Origin: Allobogoriella deserti
GTDB taxonomy: Bacteria > Actinomycetota > Actinomycetes > Actinomycetales > Actinomycetaceae
Direction: 5' to 3'
NCBI RefSeq assembly: GCF_042680605.1
Contig: NZ_JBHUEE010000001.1
Coordinates: 124,001 to 188,000, forward strand
Length of the DNA: 64,000 nucleotides
Shown piece after piece: positions 60,011 to 64,000 of this stretch. The first letter of the stretch is position 1; each line of letters opens with the position of its first letter. The position numbers and the translations under genes are program-made. Under the pieces are notes generated by a model that saw nothing but the letters and a program-made list of their open reading frames with translations, was not told where the DNA came from and searched no databases.

Positions 60011-60082
60011 GCCGAGAGCGGACGATCACGCCGAAAGCGGATGTTTGAACGTCCGCTCACGGCATAGATGTCCGCTCTCGGC
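60011..60082. repeat. Nested inverted repeats of an AGCGGAC motif
   Basis: GCCGAGAGCGGAC (60011-60023) pairs perfectly with GTCCGCTCTCGGC (60070-60082). Inside lies a second, imperfect pair, GCCGAAAGCGGAT (60030-60042) and CGTCCGCTCACGGC (60050-60063). All four copies are forms of one motif. It lies between clpC and the convergent amidotransferase gene and could be a repetitive extragenic element. Confidence 0.8.
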
Positions 60083-60090
60083 GGGTGGGG

Positions 60091-60867
60091 TCAGGCGGCG
60101 GTGGTGACCTCGAGCGACGCCGAGTCCTCGGCCCGAGCGCGGTAGCGGCGGACGAAAGCCCGGAGAACCTCGTGCGACGCGCTGACGTCGGCGGCCGAGA
60201 CCCTGGCGACGACGTCGTCGATCTGCTCGGCCGGGAAGTAGCCGGCAGTCCGGTACGCCTGGATCCGGGTGACGATCGCCGCCTGGTCCATCTCCGGGTG
60301 GAACTGGGTGACGTACTGGTGGTGGCCGAGCCGGAACATCTGGACCGGGCAGGTGTCCGAGGCCGCCAGCAGCGTCGCCCCGGCCGGCAGCACGGTGCAC
60401 GCCTCCTTGTGCCCGACGTAGGCGGGGAAGCGGGCAGGCAGCTCGTGCAGCAGCGGGTCCCGACGCCCGGCGTCGGTCACCCGGACCTCGACGGCGGAGG
60501 TCTGTTCCGCGTAGGTGCCGTCGACGACCCCGCCGGCGCGCCGGCCGAGCGTCCCGACCCCGTAGCACAGCCCGAGGAACGGGATGTCCCGCCTCCGGAT
60601 CTCATCCAACAGACCGCCGAGCTCCGCCTCGACCCGGCGCTGGCCCGCACTCTTGAGATCCTCCGGTGTAGAGGCCGTGAACGGACTGCCCCCGAGGATG
60701 ACGCCCGCGTAGTCGTCCAGGTCCAGCGGCGTGAACGGCCCGGCCTCCATCCGCACCCGCGTCAACTCTGACGGGCGCAGGCCGCCGAGGCGGAGCAGCG
60801 ACGCGTACTCGTCGTCCGCCGCGAGGTCCTCGCCGCGGGAGGCGAGCAGCAGAAACGGCTTGGGCAT
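60091..60867 (-). CDS. Class I glutamine amidotransferase-like protein
   Basis: A 258-residue GATase1 protein. The nucleophile is Cys101 in PFLGLCYGVG, and the His-Glu pair is in TQFHPEMD (about 187-194). VILGGSPFTAS forms the oxyanion-strand region. It resembles GMP-synthase-like stand-alone amidotransferases, which release ammonia from glutamine or related gamma-glutamyl compounds. ATG 60865-60867 gives MPKPFLLLASRG; a TTG four codons upstream is less likely. No synthetase partner is adjacent. Confidence 0.82.
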   Translation of the reverse strand: MPKPFLLLASRGEDLAADDEYASLLRLGGLRPSELTRVRMEAGPFTPLDLDDYAGVILGGSPFTASTPEDLKSAGQRRVEAELGGLLDEIRRRDIPFLGLCYGVGTLGRRAGGVVDGTYAEQTSAVEVRVTDAGRRDPLLHELPARFPAYVGHKEACTVLPAGATLLAASDTCPVQMFRLGHHQYVTQFHPEMDQAAIVTRIQAYRTAGYFPAEQIDDVVARVSAADVSASHEVLRAFVRRYRARAEDSASLEVTTAA

Positions 60868-61054
60868 GAGGTGAGTCAAGCCGATCCCGGCTGCCCCACG
60901 CGCACCACCACCGCGCAGATCTCACATCCTGGTCCGGCCCGCCTGCCCGCCCGTCCGTGCGGACACGCCCCCGGAGTGCGGGCGCGACCACCGGTGCCTA
61001 GCGTCGAGACCGTCAGCGACCGGCAACGGTCGGACCGCAGCAAAGGAGGTCGAC

Positions 61055-61225
61055 ATGGGTATCGAGGACAAGGCACGTAACGCCGCCGAGGAGGCCAAGG
61101 GCAAGCTCAAGGAGGCCACCGGCAAGGCGAAGGACGACGAGGGGCTCGAGGCCGAGGGCAAGGCCGACCAGGCCGGCGCGAACGTCAAGCAGGCCGGCGA
61201 GAACGTCAAGGACGCCTTCAAGTAG
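61055..61225 (+). CDS. CsbD-family stress protein
   Basis: A 56-residue hydrophilic protein: MGIEDKARNAAEEAKGKLKE, then AKDDEGLEAEGKADQAG. The repeated Lys/Glu/Ala helices are characteristic of CsbD-like proteins, which are induced by general stress and whose action is unknown. AAAGGAGGT four bases before the ATG is a near-ideal ribosome binding site, which points to high expression. Confidence 0.9.
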   Translation: MGIEDKARNAAEEAKGKLKEATGKAKDDEGLEAEGKADQAGANVKQAGENVKDAFK

Positions 61226-61343
61226 AGCGATCCCTGACACGTGCACGGCCTCGCGGAATCCCCGCGGGGCCGCTTACATGTCCGGCCTGCGTTCGCTGTC
61301 GCGTACCCGACCCGCCGGAACGCACCGATCGTCATGTCGCCGT

Positions 61344-61349
61344 TAGGCT
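61344..61349 (+). promoter_or_regulatory. -10 element, predicted leaderless start of prpD
   Basis: TAGGCT is six bases before the GTG at 61356, with no ribosome binding site. It would drive the prpD-prpB-prpC operon. Confidence 0.5.
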
Positions 61350-61355
61350 CGTCGG

Positions 61356-62903
61356 GTGATCTCGCACGACGTCCGGGTCCATCCCTCCAGTGCCCACCTG
61401 CCCCGCGAGGAACAGCTCGCCTGGAAGATCGCGCAGGTGGCCGCCGATCCTGTCGAGGTCGAGCCCGACGTCACCGAGATGGTGATCAACCGGATCATCG
61501 ACAACGTCGCCGTCGCGACCGCCTCGCTGCTCCGCGAGCCGCCCGCGGCCGCCCGCGCCCAAGCTCTCGCGCACCCGTACCGGCCCGGCAGCACGGTCGT
61601 CGGCGTCGTCGCCGATCAGCGGGTGAGCCCGGAGTGGGCGGCGTGGGCCAACGGCGTGGCCGTGCGCGAGCTCGACTTCCACGACACGTTCCTCGCCGCC
61701 GAGTACTCCCATCCCGGCGACAACATCCCGCCGATCCTCGCCGTCGCCCAGCATGTCGCTGCGGACGCGGGCCGCCGCGTCGACGGTGGCCGGCTCGACG
61801 GCCGCCGCCTCGTCAGAGCCATCGCCACCGGGTACGAGATTCAGGTGGACCTGGTCCGGGCGATCAGCCTGCACCGGCACAAGATCGACCACGTGGCCCA
61901 CCTCGGTCCCTCGGCGGCCGCGGGCCTGGGGACGCTCCTCGGGCTCGACGCGGAGACCATCGTCCACGCCGTCGGGCAGGCCCTGCACACGACGACCGCG
62001 ACCCGGCAGTCCCGCAAGGGCGAGATCTCCACGTGGAAGGCCTACGCCCCGGCCTTCGCCGGCAAGGTGGCGGTCGAGGCCGTGGACCGGGCGATGCGGG
62101 GACAAACCTCGCCCACCCCGATCTACGAGGGCGAGGACGGTGTCATCGCCTGGCTGCTCGACGGCCCGGAGGCCGCCTACCAGGTGGCGTTGCCCGGCCC
62201 CGGCGAGCCCAAGCGCGCGATCCTCGAGACCTACACGAAGGAACACTCCGCGGAGTACCAGTCCCAGGCCCTCATCGACCTGGCGCGCCGTCTGCACCGC
62301 GAGCGCCCGGAGCTGACCGATCCCGAGCGGGTCGAGTCGATCGTCATCCACACCAGCCACCACACGCACGACGTCATCGGTTCCGGCGCGAACGACCCGC
62401 AGAAGTACGACCCAGCAGCCTCTCGCGAGACGCTCGACCACTCCATCCCGTACATCGTGGCGGTCGCCCTGCAGGACGGGCGTTGGCACCACGTGGACTC
62501 CTACACGCCGGAACGGGCGGCGCGGCCCGACACCGTGGCGCTGTGGCGGAAGATCACGACGGCGGAGGACCCGGAGTGGACGCGCCGGTACCACTCCACC
62601 GACCCCGCGGAGAAGGCGTACGGCGGGAGGATGGAGATCACGCTCACGGACGGCAGCCGCGTGGTCGAGGAGATCGCGGTCGCGGACGCCCACCCGCTCG
62701 GCGCCCGTCCCTTCGCCCGTGAACAGTACGTGGAGAAGTTCCGGACCTTGGCCGAGGGGGTCCTGGACGACGCCGAGACCGTCCGGTTCCTCGACCTCGT
62801 CCAACGCCTTCCCGACCTCGGCGCGGACGAACTCGGCGAGCTGACCGTGGTGGCCCCGCCCCGCCTGCTCGAGAGCGTGACGGTTCCGCGAGGGATCTTC
62901 TGA
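61356..62903 (+). CDS. prpD: 2-methylcitrate dehydratase PrpD
   Basis: A 515-residue MmgE/PrpD-family enzyme. VRELDFHDTFLAAEYSHPGDN (about 110-130) and RQSRKGEISTWKAYAPAFAG (about 216-235) are the active-site segments of PrpD proper. It converts 2-methylcitrate to 2-methyl-cis-aconitate in propionate breakdown. prpB starts at its stop (TGATG) and prpC follows, so the assignment is well supported by context. Confidence 0.93.
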   Translation: MISHDVRVHPSSAHLPREEQLAWKIAQVAADPVEVEPDVTEMVINRIIDNVAVATASLLREPPAAARAQALAHPYRPGSTVVGVVADQRVSPEWAAWANGVAVRELDFHDTFLAAEYSHPGDNIPPILAVAQHVAADAGRRVDGGRLDGRRLVRAIATGYEIQVDLVRAISLHRHKIDHVAHLGPSAAAGLGTLLGLDAETIVHAVGQALHTTTATRQSRKGEISTWKAYAPAFAGKVAVEAVDRAMRGQTSPTPIYEGEDGVIAWLLDGPEAAYQVALPGPGEPKRAILETYTKEHSAEYQSQALIDLARRLHRERPELTDPERVESIVIHTSHHTHDVIGSGANDPQKYDPAASRETLDHSIPYIVAVALQDGRWHHVDSYTPERAARPDTVALWRKITTAEDPEWTRRYHSTDPAEKAYGGRMEITLTDGSRVVEEIAVADAHPLGARPFAREQYVEKFRTLAEGVLDDAETVRFLDLVQRLPDLGADELGELTVVAPPRLLESVTVPRGIF

Positions 62904-63796
62904 TGCTCTACGCCGGCACCTCACCGAGCCAGAAGCGCGCGGACCTGCGCCGGCGCCTGGCCGGCGGAGACCTGCTCCGCTTCCCCGGCGCGTTCAACCC
63001 CCTCTCGGCCCGGCTCATCCAGGACAAGGGGTTCGAGGGCGTCTACATCTCCGGTGCCGTGCTCTCCGCGGATCTCGGCCTGCCGGACATCGGCCTCACG
63101 ACGGCGACCGAGGTCGCCGGCCGGAGCGCGCAGATCGCCCGGATGACCGACCTGCCGGCGCTCGTCGACGCGGACACCGGCTTCGGTGAGCCGATGAACG
63201 TGGCGCGGACGGTGCAGACCCTCGAGGACGCCGGAGTCGCCGGCCTGCACATCGAGGACCAGGTCAACCCGAAACGCTGCGGGCACCTCGACGGCAAGCA
63301 GGTGGTCGACGCCGCCACCGCGCTCCGGCGCGTCCGGGCCGCGGCGGATGCCCGACGGGACGAGAACCTGCTGATCATGGCCCGCACCGACATCCGGGCG
63401 GTCGACGGGTTGCCGGCCGCCGTGGACCGGGCCAAGGCCTTCGTCGATGCGGGCGCGGACGCCATCTTCCCCGAGGCGATGGCCGACCTGTCCGAGTTCG
63501 AAGCGGTGGCCGCCGCCGTCGATGTGCCGGTCCTGGCCAACATGACCGAGTTCGGCAAGTCGGACCTGTTCACGACGGAGCAGCTGATCTCGGCCGGTGT
63601 CCGGATCGTCATCTACCCCGTCTCCCTGCTCCGGGTCGCCATGGGCGCCGCGGAGCGGGCGCTCGACACCTTGTCGGCGGAAGGTTCCCTGCGTTCGGAG
63701 GTACCCGCGATGCAGCACCGCTCCCGCCTGTACGAACTCGTCGACTACGCCGGGTACAACACGTTCGACACCGGGATCTTCACCTACGAACCCTGA
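62903..63796 (+). CDS. prpB: Methylisocitrate lyase PrpB
   Basis: A 297-residue lyase of the ICL/PEP-mutase superfamily. VDADTGFGE (about 88-96) binds magnesium, and EDQVNPKRCGHLDGK contains the catalytic Cys of KRCGH (124-128). The enzyme splits 2-methylisocitrate into pyruvate and succinate. The ATG overlaps the prpD stop by one base. Confidence 0.95.
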   Translation: MLYAGTSPSQKRADLRRRLAGGDLLRFPGAFNPLSARLIQDKGFEGVYISGAVLSADLGLPDIGLTTATEVAGRSAQIARMTDLPALVDADTGFGEPMNVARTVQTLEDAGVAGLHIEDQVNPKRCGHLDGKQVVDAATALRRVRAAADARRDENLLIMARTDIRAVDGLPAAVDRAKAFVDAGADAIFPEAMADLSEFEAVAAAVDVPVLANMTEFGKSDLFTTEQLISAGVRIVIYPVSLLRVAMGAAERALDTLSAEGSLRSEVPAMQHRSRLYELVDYAGYNTFDTGIFTYEP

Positions 63797-63849
63797 GCAC
63801 CACCCTGCCGAGACGAGCACGGACCATCCCTGCCGCGAAGGAGCGAGAC

Positions 63850-64000
63850 ATGAGCGAGACCGCCCCCGAGATCCGCAAAGGCCTGGCCGGCGTCGTCGCC
63901 GACACGACGGCGATCAGCAAGGTCAACCCGGAGACCAACTCGCTGCTCTACCGGGGCTATCCCGTCCAGGAGCTCGCCGAACGGTGCTCCTTCGAGGAGG
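63850..64000 (+). CDS. prpC: 2-methylcitrate synthase PrpC (5' part)
   Basis: The first 50 codons, cut by the window end. IRKGLAGVVADTTAISKVNP and SLLYRGYPVQELAERCSFEE are typical of the N-terminus of methylcitrate/citrate synthases. AAGGAG lies six bases before the ATG. The enzyme condenses propionyl-CoA with oxaloacetate, completing the cycle started by prpD and prpB. Confidence 0.9.
   Translation, partial: MSETAPEIRKGLAGVVADTTAISKVNPETNSLLYRGYPVQELAERCSFEE

Overview
The window is chromosomal DNA of a high-GC Gram-positive bacterium, an actinomycete and probably one of the Micrococcales. Signs of this are mycothiol synthase, a GlnR-type orphan regulator, a two-domain ClpC, a Nudix/histidine-phosphatase fusion beside Ppk1, PhoP-type 11-bp direct-repeat boxes, SipW-type signal peptidases, and many genes that appear to start leaderless from a TANNNT-N6-GTG/ATG promoter. 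The assignment rests on gene content only.

Layout. 1-2.6 kb: end of a SipW-type secretion cluster (two signal peptidases, an LPXTG wall protein, a SipW-type exported protein). 2.6-6.4 kb: MacB/FtsX-type ABC exporter. 7.0-7.4 kb: tRNA-Phe, tRNA-Asp and tRNA-Glu. 7.5-18.7 kb: housekeeping genes (SurE, PfkB kinase, MscS, MsrB, AEC transporter, DUF418, FAD oxidoreductase). 18.8-24 kb: a CocE/NonD hydrolase and ATP-grasp pair, divergent from a TetR regulator with a perfect palindromic operator and a divergent GAPDH paralogue.

24.5-33.0 kb is the main accessory region. An 8.5-kb, locally AT-richer island has split a dihydrofolate-reductase-like (RibD C-terminal) gene. The N-terminal half ends at about 24517 and the C-terminal half resumes at about 33018 on the same strand. 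The island holds an AAA ATPase behind a TTACGG inverted-repeat array, a MucR-type regulator, an unrecognised protein, a DUF3800-like protein, a double P-loop protein, an aminoglycoside-phosphotransferase-like protein, a truncated OLD-type ATPase/nuclease, and the decayed remains of a conjugation-type peptidoglycan hydrolase (SLT + ARB_07466-like + M23). A 160-bp direct repeat flanks a 3.7-kb cargo segment. The pattern is that of a degraded integrative or conjugative element carrying defence-like cargo.

33.2-35.5 kb: an ECF sigma factor, its zinc-binding anti-sigma factor, a cupredoxin lipoprotein and a membrane protein. The sigma gene and the cupredoxin gene share an almost identical promoter (GCAATCC, 15-16 bp, CCGTAC) placed 7-8 nt before their start codons. 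35.5-42.2 kb: TPR-like protein, tRNA-Lys, voltage-sensor-like membrane protein, mshD, ppk1 and a mutT1-like gene. 42.2-51.1 kb is a phosphate region: two pstS genes, pstC, pstA, pstB, a PiT transporter with a DUF47 partner, and glnR; three PHO boxes are visible. 51.2-57.1 kb: nitrobindin-like protein, YgfZ, FUSC protein, DUF2516, Dtd, a macrodomain protein and a small membrane protein/XRE regulator pair. 57.3-64 kb: clpC, a class I glutamine amidotransferase, csbD, and the 2-methylcitrate-cycle genes prpD, prpB and prpC (cut by the window end).

No rRNA operon, CRISPR array or intact prophage was seen. The observations most worth following are the island inside the split DHFR-like gene, the signal peptidase apparently fused to its own substrate type, the ECF-cupredoxin regulon with predicted leaderless mRNAs, and the 19-bp intergenic repeat family.
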